From positions 452,331 through 516,330 of the forward strand of contig CAVVGT010000009.1 in assembly GCA_963747775.1 (NCBI GenBank): a DNA stretch of 64,000 nucleotides. Reading direction: 5' to 3'. The stretch is from JAGVSZ01 sp963747775. GTDB lineage: Bacteria; Pseudomonadota; Gammaproteobacteria; Burkholderiales; SG8-39. The stretch's first letter is position 1; each line of letters begins with the position of its first letter. Below, piece by piece: positions 28,277 to 38,515 of the stretch. The notes under the pieces are model-generated. The model ran no database searches. It was not told where the DNA came from and saw only the letters and a list, made by a program, of their open reading frames with translations. Made by a program: the position numbers and the translations under genes.

Positions 28277-31200
28277 ATGCCTGTGCTGCGGCTGAACTTC
28301 ACGGCGATCCAGCGGGCGCGCGCCCGCCTCGCCGAGCAGCGCGGCCGGCAGCGCAGCACGAGCGCGGAGCATCAGCGATCGCAGGCCGAGCTGGCCCGCA
28401 TGCGCCGCAGCGGGGCCGACGCGCGCACGCTCGCGCGCCAGGAGCGGCGGGTCGCAAAGCTCGCCGCCGATGCGCGCGCGGCCGACGCCGCCGCGCGCGC
28501 CGCGCTGACCGAGATCCGCGGGCTTTCCGAGCAGCTGCGCCGCGGCCGCGACCCGGCGGTCCTGGTGCAGGCGCTGTCGGCGGCGTACCCGGTGATGCTG
28601 ATGCCGGTGTCGGTGCAGACGCGCTACGACGATGCGACCTCGAAGCTCATGATCCGCATCTACCCGGACACGCTGCACGGCTACACGCACGAGCCGGGTC
28701 TGACCCCGAACGAGGTCGACGAAGGCAAGCGCTACTGGACCCAGCGCTTTGCCGTACCGGCCGACGCCCAGTCGCCGTGGCTGCAGATCGCACGCGTGTT
28801 CGGACCTGCGCGCGCCGCCTATGTTGTGCGCACGACGACGCCGACCAACGTCGACGCGATCGGGCCGGATGCGCGAGCCGGTGTTCGACGACGCGGCGAT
28901 CCCGCTCGCGGCCACGCAGGCTCCGCAGGTCTTCGCGCAGGCGCTGCCGGATCGCTTCGTCGCAATCGGCATGCGCAACGGGGACGAGATCTTCCGAAAG
29001 TGGGGCGGCGCGGTCGCCGACCAGCTCGCCCTCTCGCCGCTGTTCGACCCGCTGCTGGTCGAGAACCCGGACACATACGATCCGTTCGCCGGCGATCGGG
29101 CGTGGCTGGTCGACTACGCCGCCGCCGAAGCGGCCGGCATGGCGATCACGATCACCCAGGCCGACCTGAAGGCCGGTACGCTGATGACCCATGGCGTGCG
29201 ACCGCCTCGTCGTGCTCGGCGTCGACTGGACGCAGACGCCGCAGACGGCGGCCGAACTCGGTCGCAGCCCTGCTCGACAACCACCTGCACAGCGCCGGCC
29301 TGAAGTTCGTCGCGCAGGGCACGCCGACCAACAACACGAGCACCTCGCGCGCGGGCTTCGCGGCGAACGGCGCCGATGTCGTGGCGGCGCTGGAACCGTC
29401 GCAGGCGGACCAGACTGCGGCGCAGGTCGCCGACGAGCTGGCCAGCGCCGGGGCGCGCCTGCAACTCCTGCTCGGCGTGCCGAAGCCCGCGGTCGGGCCC
29501 GGCGGCGAGCCGGTCGCCGGCTTCGACGCGGGGTTGGTCCCGGGCGCCGACCTGGCGGAAGGGGCCAGCAGCGGCCACATGCTCAACGCGCTGTGGAATG
29601 CGACGCTCGGCTACACGCTGCGCTTCTTCTGGAACCCGATCGACACCGCCCAGACGCTGATCGAGGACGCCGCGATCGACCAGCTGCGCGCGTACGGCAT
29701 GCGCTTCCTGCGGCCGGGCGGGCCGCTGTCGGCGCTGCGCGTCGGCAAGACGCCCTACGGCATCCTGCCGATCACCGCGCGCGGCTTCGTGCCGAAGGCC
29801 AACTCGCCGATCGAGCGCGAGTTGTTCGAGGCACTCAGCTGGTTCCGGACGCACTGGGACCTGGCGGCATCGAGCGTGCCGACGTTGCGCGACCCGAGCG
29901 CCGAGAGCCTGCATCAGGTGCTCGCGATGCAGCCGTGGGCCCTCGCCAAGCGCTTCTGGCAGGTGGTCGGACCCGCGGCGGTGAAGAACTACCCGGACAT
30001 CGAGCCGTTCGCCGCCTGGCAGGGGCTGTTCCTGCACCTACTGGTCGAGAGCCTGCTCGAGAAGCAGCCGTTCTCCACCAAGGCGCCGTTCCTCGCGACG
30101 TGCGCCGTCCGGCCGAAGCCGCACTCGCTCGACGCGGTCCCGTGGGTGCAGCGCGACCCGGACCACCCGAAACAGGAAGTGCCGCCGGACCGGCCGCTCG
30201 CGACGCAACTACATCGCAGGCGCTGCGGCAGCTGCTCTCGCAGCCGACCAACACGATCCGCGGACCGCTGGTCGCGATGCAGAATGCCGAGTCGCTGCTG
30301 GCGGCGATGCTGGCGTTCGCCGCCGACGAGGAGGTGCTGCCAGTCGGGCCGCGCGCTCTTCCGCGACCACGTGGCGAAGCGGCCGAACCTCAGCGCCGCG
30401 GTGAAGCTCCAGGCGAAGCGGCTGCGTCCGGCCGAGTACGTCGGCGTCGATGTCGCGACGCAGATCGGCGACCAGTTCGACGTCGGCCACGCCAACGCGG
30501 TGCTGGGCCTGCGGCTCGAGGGCACCACTGCCAGCAGCACCGTCGAGGGCTTCATCGGCAGCCACTTCGGGCAAGCCGTCCTCAACTGGCCCGAGCAGCT
30601 GAAGAACATCGCGAGCTTCAACGAGAGCCTCGCGTTCCTGCAGGACCGCACCGTCGGTGAACTGGGCCACGCGTTCAAGACCACGCTCGACCTGTACTCG
30701 CACCGGCTCGATGCCTGGATCACCTCGCTCGCCACCAAGCGGCTGGACGAGCTGCGCGAGAAGGCGCCGCAAGGGCTGCACATCGGCGCGTTCGGCATCG
30801 TCGAGGACCTGCTGCCCGACTCGGTGCGACCGCGCCGACCAGTCAGCCGACAGCTACGGCTACGTGCACGCGCCGTCGCTGCAGCAGGCGGCGACCGCAG
30901 CGATCCTGCGCAGCGGCCATCTCGCCAACCGGCAGGCCGCCGGCGAGCGCGTTCAACATCGACCTGCGCTCGCACCGCGTCAAGCGCGCGAAGCGGCTGC
31001 TCGAGGGGCTCGCCAGCGGCCAGTCGATGGCGGCGCTGCTCGGCTACCGCTTCGAGCGCGCCTTGCGCGACCGCGCGCTGCTCGCAGCACATTCTCGAGC
31101 TGCGCCGCGCGTTTCCGCTGCTGCCGGCGGGCCGGAACGCGGGCGACGAGGCGAAGGAGGCGATCGCCGCGCGCAACGTCATCGACGGTGTGCGGCTCGT

Positions 31201-33230
31201 CGCCGAGTACCGCGAGAAGGGTATCGGGCACATCGCCGCGTCCGTGCTGCCGCTCGTGCTGGCCGCGAGCGAGCGGGCCACGATCGGGAAGATCATCGAC
31301 GAGCTGAGTCGACCAGCTGGACGCCGTGTCGGACCTGCTGCTCGCCGAGAGCGTGTTCCAGGTTGCGGGCGGCAACATGGACGGCGCCGGCGCCGCGATG
31401 GTCGCACTCGACAAGCAGGAGCGCCCGCCCGAAACGCGCGCCGTCGACACGCCGCACAGCACGCGCGGCTACACGCAGCGCGTGGTCGTCGCGATGCAGT
31501 CGACGAGCCTCGGCCCGTGGGCGGGCGTGGCCGACGACGACCTCGCGGCGCAAGTCGAGCCGCGCCTGAACGCATGGCTCGCGTCGCTCGCTCGGCGACC
31601 CCGGCGGGCTACGTGTTCGGCGCGCAGCATCTTCGACGCCGTCTTCGATGCCGACGGATCCGGCGAAGATCGTCTCGTGGGCCGACACGGGCGTGACGCT
31701 CCAGGCGGGACTCGACGAGCTCGGCCTGTCGCCGCTCGCGCTCGTGCTCGGCAGCGAGGCGCAGCAGGCCGGCGGGCAGAGCGCGGTGCAGGAGCGCATC
31801 GGCGCGGTGCTCTCGGCCCAGGCCCGTGCGCGGCCGGGCGCGGCGCCGGAGCGCGAGGCGATCGTGCTGCAGGCCGACTCGCCGCAGGCCGGCACGCACG
31901 GGCTGGTCGCGTTCGAGTCGTTCGCGTGGCTGCTGCGCCGACTGATCGAGAAGGCGCGGGCGCTGCGACGCATGGACATGGTGCGCGCCGAGGATGGCAT
32001 CGAGACCGACGCGACGCTGAACGACGGCGAGTTCGCCGGTGTCGATCTTCCCGACCTGAAGCTACGGCTGCAGGCGGCCGACACGCCCGCGCAGGCGGCG
32101 ATCGCGGCGCTGGGCGCCGCCATCGCGCCCGTACCGACCGATCCCGACGCGCTCGCCGCGCTCGATCCCGTGGCGCCAGCCACCGTCGCGATGCTCGGCG
32201 CGCTGCACGCAGCGCTCGCGCAGGCGCGCGCGCTCGGCTGGCGCAGCGCCTTGCCGAGCGAGCGCATCGGTGCCGGTGCGACGCCGGAAACGAGGGCGAG
32301 CGCGTCACGCCGGGCGACACGGTCGAGCTTGCGGTCGCGCGCGCCAAGGGGCTGCTCGCCGAAGTGACCGGAAGACTCGATGCGGCGCCGGCGCCGGTCG
32401 CGACCGACAGTCTCGCGAAGCAGGCGCAGGCCGCGCTCGATCGCATCCGGGCGATTCTCGGCAAGTCGTTCCCGATGCTGCCGCGCTTCAACCTCGGCGG
32501 CTATGCGGCCGATGCCGCGACCACGCTCGGCGACCGCGCCACGCTGCTCGGCGGCGACGATCTGGCGATCGCCGGCTGGCTGCCGAAGCTCGGTTGCGTG
32601 CGCGGAGGTGACCGGACTGCTGTCCGACGTGCTCACCGCCGCCGACGCGATGGGTCAGCCCGGCGCGCCGGGCGACCTCAAGCTGCTGCAGTACCCCCGC
32701 GACGCCGCGGCGCGCTGGGGCGCGCTGCCGCCGGCGCCCGGACAGGACCTGCGCGGCGTGGTCGCGGTGGTCGCGCATGCGCCGGCGGCGCTCGCGGCGC
32801 TCGGTGCGGCGGACACGCTGGCCGGCCTGTTCGTCGACGAATGGTCGGAGTCGATTCCGACCGACCGACGAGACCACCGGGCTCGGTTTCCATTTCGACG
32901 CGCCCGGTGCCCGCCCGCCGCAATGCATCCTGCTTGCGGTGCCGGCCGATCCGGCCGCCGCGAACTGGACGCTCGACGGGCTGGTGGGCGTGGTCAACGA
33001 GGCGATGGCGCTGGCGCGCCTGCGCGCAGTGCGGCCGCAGGACCTGACGGGCCTCGGATTGGTGCTGCCCGGCATCTTCCTGTCCAACAATTTCCAGCCA
33101 GGACGTGCCGTCGGTCGACTTCGCGAAGCTGCTCGACAAGAACCTCGCGGTGCTACGCGCTGCGTATGGTCAGAACAGTGATACGAGCTTCATGAAGATG
33201 GCCGCCGGCACGACCACGCTGTTCGAGTAA
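28277..33230 (+). CDS. Giant protein of unrecognised family (about 1,650 aa restored); frame broken
   Basis: This is the longest gene of the window. Residues about 1-95 form an Arg/Ala-rich coiled coil (ARARLAEQRGRQRSTSAEHQ). Next comes PVMLMPVSVQTRYDD, LMIRIYPDTLHGYTHEP and GLTPNEVDEGKRYW, a signature I associate with large uncharacterised bacterial proteins that co-occur with the neighbouring families. Further on are LWNATLGYTLRFFWNPIDTA, PYGILPITARGFVP and a C-terminal VVAVVAHAPAALAALG with FLSNNFQP. No signal peptide, protease or nuclease motif is visible. At least fourteen single-base frame changes occur between 28872 and 33150. Length and alpha-helical content suggest a scaffold or toxin-like structural protein, but that is only a guess. 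Confidence 0.6.
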
Positions 33231-33243
33231 GGGACGCTGCGCC

Positions 33244-35218
33244 ATGGCCTTCCGAGTCTCCGCCGCCGCGATCGGGATCCAGTCGCTCGCGGCGATCATC
33301 GCCAAGCCCGATCCGTCAGCGACCACGTGGTCGCGCCTCGAGCCGCTGCCGACCAGCGACGACGTGTCCGAGGCGCTGCAGGCGCGCGTCGCCGACCCGC
33401 TGTGGATGCTCGCGCGGCAATGGCAGTTCAACGAGTTCCAGGGCGAGGATGCGGGCAGCCCGATCAAGGCCGATCTGCGCATCGAGGGCGTGCCCGGTCA
33501 CGTCGCTCGTCGGGGGCGGCGCGCCGGCGCAGGCGCTCGCGGGCGCACCGCCCGATCGAGGCGCTGGTCGAGCGCGAGCAGGTGCTGCCGACGCATCCGA
33601 AGCTCAACGCCCAGGCCGGCCAGCACCTGATGCGGCATGCTGCGCGCCGCGGGCTTGAGCGGCGCGTTGCCGACGCTGCTGCAGGGCTATCCGGCCGGCA
33701 TCGCCGCCCCGCAGGACCCGGTCGGCCGACAACGCCGGCTTCGTCTGGAACGCGCTGCTCGACGGCAAAGCGATCGACGCGCTGGCGATCGCGGCCGAAC
33801 TGCGGCCCGCTCGCTCGGCAACGACGCCGCGCTCGATGCCTTCGCCGCCGGCCTCGGCGTCGCGGCCGGGCAGCTGGCGAGCTTTCGCGACGTGCCGCGA
33901 CGCAATGGATGCGCGTGGCTCGACGAGCTCGCGCGTCGACGGCAGCGACGCCGGGCGCCAGCCCGTACTGGAACCCGCAGCGGCTGGAGTACGCGTTCGC
34001 GCTGCAGGCCGACGGCACGCAGCCGCTCCTGCGACTCGACGCCGACGAGTACACCGACGGCCGGCTCGACTGGCACACCTTCGACGGTCAGCGCCGCCAG
34101 GCGCAAGCCGGGCCCGAACGTAGCGGTCGATCGAGGTCGCACCGAAGCGCCCGCCGATGCCGACGATCGCGCGCTACCCGGGCATGCCGGCCGATCGCTA
34201 CTGGGAGTTCGAGGACGGGCGCGTCAACTTCGGCATGCTCGGCGCGGCCAAGAACGATCTCGCGCGGCTGGCGGTGCTCGAGTACGCGCTGGTCTTCGGC
34301 AACGACTGGTTCACGCTGCCGGTCACGCTGCCGGTGAACGCGCTGTACCGCGTCGCACGCAGCTCGACGTGCTCGACAACTTCGGCATCGCCGTGAAGAT
34401 CCCGCCGGCGACGCAACCTCGACGGCACGCAGTGGACGATGTACGAGATGAGCGTCAGCGGCGAGCCCGCTCGTGCCGCGCCCGCGGCTCGACGACATCC
34501 TGTACCTGTGCCCGGCGCTGAAGACGCTCGAGGGACCGCCGCTCGAGCACGTGCTGATGATGCGCGACGAGATGGCCAACATGGTGTGGGGCATCGAGAA
34601 GACGCGTGCAGGGCACCTCGGGCGAGCCGCTGGATCGCAAGTTCGAGAGCAACCGCCTGTCGACGACTCAGGCGCTGCGCCCGCCGGCCGACGCAGTCGC
34701 CGCGCCGGCGGCGCGCCGCTGAACTACCGGCTGCAGACGCCGGTGGCCGGCGCACTGGATCCCGTTCCTGCCGGTCAAGAAGGCCGGCGCGACACCGTTC
34801 AACTGGTCGATCCAGCTGCAGCGCGGCGTCGTCGACGCACCACTACCAGGTCGACGCCGCTGCGCCTGAACGACCCGCGCAACGCCGACTACAAGGCGTT
34901 CATCGAGCGCCTGCGCGCGGCGCCGTTCGTCGAGCAGAAGCCCGAGCAGGGTCGCCCGACAACCGCTGCAGGGCTTCATGTTCCACCCGCGCGGCGAGCA
35001 TTCTGCGGCTGGACCCGAACGCGGCGGTCGAGCACCGACTACCTGCGCGTCGAGGAGGAGGAGGTGCCGCGCGACGGCATCGAGCTGAAGCGCGCCTTCA
35101 ACTACGCGCGCGACGCGCAGGGCCGCGCGCTGCTGTGGATCGGCCGCAGCAAGACACCGGTCGCGGCGAGGGCTCGAGCGGCCTGCGCTTCGACGTGATT
35201 CGGCGCGGTCGGCGTTGA
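33244..35218 (+). CDS. ARQWQ-type large protein of unrecognised family (about 650 aa restored); frame broken
   Basis: The N-terminus reads WSRLEPLPTSDDVSEALQAR, then VADPLWMLARQWQFNEFQGE and DAGSPIKADL, a strongly conserved-looking block. I have seen it in uncharacterised proteins near the other giant families. Later come YWNPQRLEYAFALQADG, DRYWEFEDGRVNFGMLGA and LALEYALVFGNDWF-like segments (here LAVLEYALVFGNDWFTLPV), and DDILYLCPALKTLEGPPLEH. It starts 14 bp after the previous stop. More than a dozen frame changes are spread from 33495 to 35150. The gene ends the giant cluster; a CCCCC-TTGC-GGGGG hairpin without a T run follows directly. Confidence 0.6.
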
Positions 35219-35227
35219 CGCGCCCCC

Positions 35228-35482
35228 TTGCGGGGGACGCGGCATGCGACCGGCACGCCGGACGGCTGGCACCTCTGGTGCGAGCGACACCAGCTGGTAG
35301 TCGTGTTCCCGTGCGGGTGGTGGGAGCGAGAGGTCGGCGCGAAAAGCGAAGCTCGGGGCGCCCCCTCGCGCACCCTAGCGGCCGCTACACGGGGATCGGG
35401 GCGGGCAAGGAGCGCTCCACGCGGCCCACCGTTCGAGCGAACGCGGAATCAGACGGCGCCTTTGACAATTGTTTTCTGTTGA
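35228..35482 (+). CDS. Small protein with CGWWER module (copy 7)
   Basis: The 84-aa frame reads ATGTPDGWHLWCERHQLVVV then FPCGWWEREVGAKSEARGAP. The module core is intact, but the leading C-x2-C pair of copy 5 is replaced. The frame runs into the long direct repeat, so the last 65 residues are shared with the region after module copy 2. Whether it is expressed is unclear. Confidence 0.4.
   Translation: MRGTRHATGTPDGWHLWCERHQLVVVFPCGWWEREVGAKSEARGAPSRTLAAATRGSGRARSAPRGPPFERTRNQTAPLTIVFC
35243..35340 (+). repeat. CGWWER module, copy 7
   Basis: Intact second half of the module at the left edge of the right-hand direct repeat. Confidence 0.65.
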
Positions 35483-35510
35483 CGATCCTCAGCTCGGCTA
35501 GGGTGCCACT

Positions 35511-35589
35511 AGGCGAATAGCTCAACAGGAAGAGCGACGGTGCCAGTCCTTACCGAAGGTTGAGGGTTCGAGTCCTTCTTCGCCTACCA
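35511..35589 (+). tRNA. tRNA-like gene with enlarged anticodon loop, CCA encoded (copy 2)
   Basis: Base-for-base copy of the tRNA-like gene at 15834-15912, with the same intact acceptor, D and T arms, the same abnormal anticodon arm and the encoded CCA. Conservation of every stem in both copies fits either recent duplication or selection. Confidence 0.55.
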
Positions 35590-35600
35590 GACATTCGTCG

Positions 35601-35894
35601 ATGCGTGAAAAGCCGAACAGCGCGATCAACCCGCGGGACAAGGCAGCCACCGTGAACCTCTTTCGTGTCGAATCCGCTGAACCCTACGGGTGGATTGTCT
35701 ATCTGGACGGCTTCGAGAAGACGCACTTCTTTGCGAGCCGCTCTCTTGCATTGATGTATGCGCGCGAATGGGCGAAAGCCAACGCACCGAGCGTGATCCA
35801 GGTCGCAGCCCTGAGCGGACATGTCGAGCGTGAGGAAACGCACAGCGTGAGGATGTTCCCCGAGCCACTGTCGGCTCGGAGTGTCCTCGGCTAG
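35601..35894 (+). CDS. 97-aa conserved-looking hypothetical protein (copy 2)
   Basis: Encodes the same 97-residue protein as 15924-16217, starting 11 bp after the second tRNA-like gene. No amino-acid difference is visible between the copies. Confidence 0.5.
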   Translation: MREKPNSAINPRDKAATVNLFRVESAEPYGWIVYLDGFEKTHFFASRSLALMYAREWAKANAPSVIQVAALSGHVEREETHSVRMFPEPLSARSVLG

Positions 35895-36027
35895 CGCGCA
35901 TCCGCTCCAGCTCGCGGCGTTGGGCGGCGGCACCCCCTCCTACCCGATGACGGTCGCTCCGCAGCGGCCGCTAGGCGCGGCGAGGAGTAGGACTGGCACG
36001 GGCGAGCACTACGGCGAGCGACCCGCT

Positions 36028-36228
36028 CTACGTCGCGGAACCCTTGTTCCGGCGCATGCCGCGCAGGCGGTTCTCGCAAGTTTCCCAATCGCCTTGGCGA
36101 CACTCGAGCTTGCGGCACTCGAATTCACACGCGGCGATGTCTTCGGGGACGTCTTGAATCAATTGCGCCTTGAGCCACTGGCGCACCTTGTGGATGCGGG
36201 CTTGCCTGTCTTGTTTCCGGGTAACCAT
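36028..36228 (-). CDS. 66-aa cysteine-containing hypothetical protein
   Basis: A strong GGAGGT box lies a few bases upstream of the ATG at 36228. The protein is basic at the N-terminus (MVTRKQDRQARIHKVRQWLK), then acidic with three Cys in a C-x3-C style run: IAACEFECRKLECRQGDWET, CENRLRG. The pattern suggests a small metal-binding or regulatory protein. I recognise no family. It lies just outside the right-hand direct repeat. Confidence 0.6.
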   Translation of the reverse strand: MVTRKQDRQARIHKVRQWLKAQLIQDVPEDIAACEFECRKLECRQGDWETCENRLRGMRRNKGSAT

Positions 36229-36432
36229 GGGCTACCTCCGGCTCTCTGGTGCAGGGACGCGCGCAATAGAGCCAAGACCAGGCGGCGGCTTGCACGGTCC
36301 GCGTTAGGCTAGCTACATCAGCCTCGGCTGTCGAGCAAGACTTGAACCCACATCGACTAGCGATCGTCGGGGCTGGTCAGAAAATGCATTGCGCCGCGAA
36401 CCAGCGAATGGCCGCGGCGGATGGCGTGAGGC

Positions 36433-36792
36433 TCAATGTCGCGACCGCATCTCCTTGTCGCCTGTTGATGCCCGAGTCAAGAGTGCCGTCAGGATCACGT
36501 GCAGGACGACCGCCGGCCACAGCAATATGCCGTTCATGCCGCCCGCGAAGCCGAGGTAGGCGAGATACAGCGTGACGGCCGCGCCGTAGGTCAACATGCC
36601 GACCCGCGGCGGGCCCGGCCAGCAGGCGACCCCGAGGGCGATCAGGGCGATGCCAGCCACGCGCGCGACGGGTATCGCGATGCCGGTCAGTTCCGTGCCC
36701 AACAGCAATTGCCCGACCAACGACGGCACGATCAGCAACGCCACTCCGGTCGCAGCTTCACTGACCGCAGCGAGAACAAGCACTCCTTTCAT
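36433..36792 (-). CDS. Four-helix inner-membrane protein, unknown function
   Basis: The 119-aa protein is almost entirely hydrophobic, with four predicted membrane segments (VLVLAAVSEAATGVALLIV, GIAIPVARVAGIALIALGVA, GMLTYGAAVTLYLAYLGFAG, ILLWPAVVLHVILTALL). Short integral proteins of this layout are common next to stress or envelope genes. I give no function. It is transcribed towards the left, separately from the OmpA-type gene that starts about 0.8 kb further right. Confidence 0.6.
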   Translation of the reverse strand: MKGVLVLAAVSEAATGVALLIVPSLVGQLLLGTELTGIAIPVARVAGIALIALGVACWPGPPRVGMLTYGAAVTLYLAYLGFAGGMNGILLWPAVVLHVILTALLTRASTGDKEMRSRH

Positions 36793-36933
36793 CGCGTTCG
36801 TTTCCGGTTCTTTCGCGCTCGGGATCCGGTTTGCAAGAGCCTGAAGCCGCTAGCGCGCCGCTGCCGTCTGGGGCTCCGGTTCGAGCTTGAAGGTCAGCTT
36901 ATCGATCTTGCCGGTGAACTTGAGCGGGCGGGT

Positions 36934-37602
36934 TCAGCCGCCGATGACTGGATGGATCACCAGTTCGGCGCGGCCGTCCTCCCAGGTGCTGCGCGGATTG
37001 CCCGAGGCGCTCACCAGGATCGAGGGCACCCCCATGCCGATCAGCTGCAGCCGGATCGCCTCGGCCCGCTGGCTCGAGAGGCGCTGGCGATCGGCCTCGC
37101 TGCCGCCCTTGTCGGGATGGCCGATCACGGTGATGGTGATCTTGCCGTAGGTCTTCGCCACCGAAGCGACCTTCTGCAGCGCCGACAGAAACGCCGGGTT
37201 GACCACGGTGGACCCGGGCGCAAAGCGCGTGTTGCCGGTCATGTTGACGAGCACCCCCTGGTTCTTGAGCAGCTCGACGCTCGCGTGGCCGGCATTCACC
37301 TCGGGGGCGAGCACCTGCGCGAGGTTCTGCCTCTGGGTGTCCATGTGGTGGCCGATCAGGCCGCCGGCGAGCGCCCCGCCCGCCGCCCCGATCAGGATGC
37401 CGACCGCGGGATCGGCGTGATCCACAAGACCCCCGATCAGCGCCCCGGTGGCCCCGCCGAACAGGGCGCCCTTGCCCGTGTCGGTGCCCATCATCCCGCC
37501 GCCCGCACCGCCGGTGCCGGCGCAGCCGGCGACCAGGGTCGCGGCAACAACGGCTGCGGAGAGCGCGCGCGCACAGCGCCCGCCGTTACGTTTCAGGCCC
37601 AT
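36934..37602 (-). CDS. OmpA-family lipoprotein with glycine zipper
   Basis: This 222-aa outer-membrane lipoprotein has a lipobox in LVAGCAG, then a glycine-zipper segment (GALFGGATGALIGGLVDHAD and AAGGALAGGLIGHH). A C-terminal OmpA/MotB-like peptidoglycan-binding domain follows (FAPGSTVVNPAFLSALQKVA, then VIGHPDKGGSEADRQRLSSQ and RAEAIRLQL). Such proteins tie the outer membrane to the cell wall. I start at 37602 (MGLKRN), which gives a proper signal peptide. It is the last gene of a run of minus-strand envelope genes with short gaps. Confidence 0.85.
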   Translation of the reverse strand: MGLKRNGGRCARALSAAVVAATLVAGCAGTGGAGGGMMGTDTGKGALFGGATGALIGGLVDHADPAVGILIGAAGGALAGGLIGHHMDTQRQNLAQVLAPEVNAGHASVELLKNQGVLVNMTGNTRFAPGSTVVNPAFLSALQKVASVAKTYGKITITVIGHPDKGGSEADRQRLSSQRAEAIRLQLIGMGVPSILVSASGNPRSTWEDGRAELVIHPVIGG

Positions 37603-37648
37603 CTTCCGGTCTCCGATGTCTACGAGTGAATGCGTCACGGGGTGCGGG

Positions 37649-38458
37649 TCACTTGACCATCTCGGTGAGGACCTGCGTAGAGGCCTTCTGGTACTGCGCC
37701 TGGGTGATGAGGCCCTCGCTCAGCAGGGACTTGAGCTGCTCGAGCTTCTGCGTGGTTGCCGACTGCGGTGCCGGTGCGGCGGGCTTCTCCGTGACCTGCA
37801 CGTTCACCGTCGCCGGGGCCGGGGGCGGCGCAGCGGCCCGCGCCGCGGCGGCAGAGGCCTCGGCGCTCGAGGTCGCCACCGCGGCCGTGGTCACCGCCGC
37901 GGCGGTCCCGATCACCGCCACGCGCCGGATGTTGCGGCGCCAGAACCCCAGGATGTCGATGAACAGCACCGCGTCGCCCGCGGCCTGCGGCACCGTGCCC
38001 TCGATGATCGTGATGTCGTAGATCAGGTCTCGGCCTTGCATGCGCGGGTTCTTCAGGTTGATCACCGCGTTCTGCAGGTCCGCCTTGCCCACTTCCAGCA
38101 TCGACAGCGTCGCATTCGGCGGGTTCTTGGCGAAGCTGTCCGGACCTTCGCTCCACAGGTGCAGGAACTCGTCGCGCGTGTGGTAGTGCCCGGCCATGCG
38201 CACCGGGCGGTCGGTGAAGAACAGCGTCGAGCGCCCGATGTTCTTCATCTTGAGCGTGCCCTTGGCCTTGTCGTACTCGATGCCGGTGGAGTTCTGCACG
38301 AACAGCAGTTCCACCTTCTGCTGCGAGATCGCCACCGGCGCGGGCTTCGCCGGCGCGGACTTGGCCGGCACCTGCGCAAAGCCGGCCTGCGGCAATGCGA
38401 TCAGGGCGGCGAGCGCGAGTGCGAGCCTCTGTCGCGGGCGTAACTGGAACTGGAGCAT
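37649..38458 (-). CDS. Exported protein with C-terminal SHOCT-like motif
   Basis: The 269-aa protein has a signal peptide (LALALAALIALPQAGFA). Its central domain contains LLFVQNSTGIEYD, GRSTLFFTDRPVRMAGHYHT, and PPNATLSMLEVG. An Ala/Pro-rich linker leads to a C-terminal helical hairpin, KLEQLKSLLSEGLITQAQYQ, that resembles the short SHOCT oligomerisation domain. GAGGAGA precedes the ATG. The central domain is paralogous to the next gene (38516-39049), so the pair arose by duplication. The role is unknown; an envelope or periplasmic place is likely. Confidence 0.7.
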   Translation of the reverse strand: MLQFQLRPRQRLALALAALIALPQAGFAQVPAKSAPAKPAPVAISQQKVELLFVQNSTGIEYDKAKGTLKMKNIGRSTLFFTDRPVRMAGHYHTRDEFLHLWSEGPDSFAKNPPNATLSMLEVGKADLQNAVINLKNPRMQGRDLIYDITIIEGTVPQAAGDAVLFIDILGFWRRNIRRVAVIGTAAAVTTAAVATSSAEASAAAARAAAPPPAPATVNVQVTEKPAAPAPQSATTQKLEQLKSLLSEGLITQAQYQKASTQVLTEMVK

Positions 38459-38515
38459 CTGGATCTCCTCTGCAACGTTGAATGAACTCGATAGAGGCCG
38501 CCTACGCCTGAGGTG

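Larger units (their letters stand above)
35287..35984 (+). repeat. Long direct repeat, right copy (about 0.7 kb)
   Basis: Right copy of the repeat described at 15610-16307. It has the same orientation and a constant offset of 19677. Beyond 35984 the sequences differ completely. Confidence 0.92.

Noticed and set aside
21201..35218. Treating each short frame in the giant cluster as its own gene
   Set aside because: Consecutive frames join into continuous domain-like protein when one base is removed at each junction, and starts with ribosome-binding sites occur only at four places.
36320..36365. CTTGAACCCACATCG resembling a tRNA T-arm
   Set aside because: The possible T stem pairs poorly and no matching acceptor half is present. 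Too short to call a tRNA fragment.
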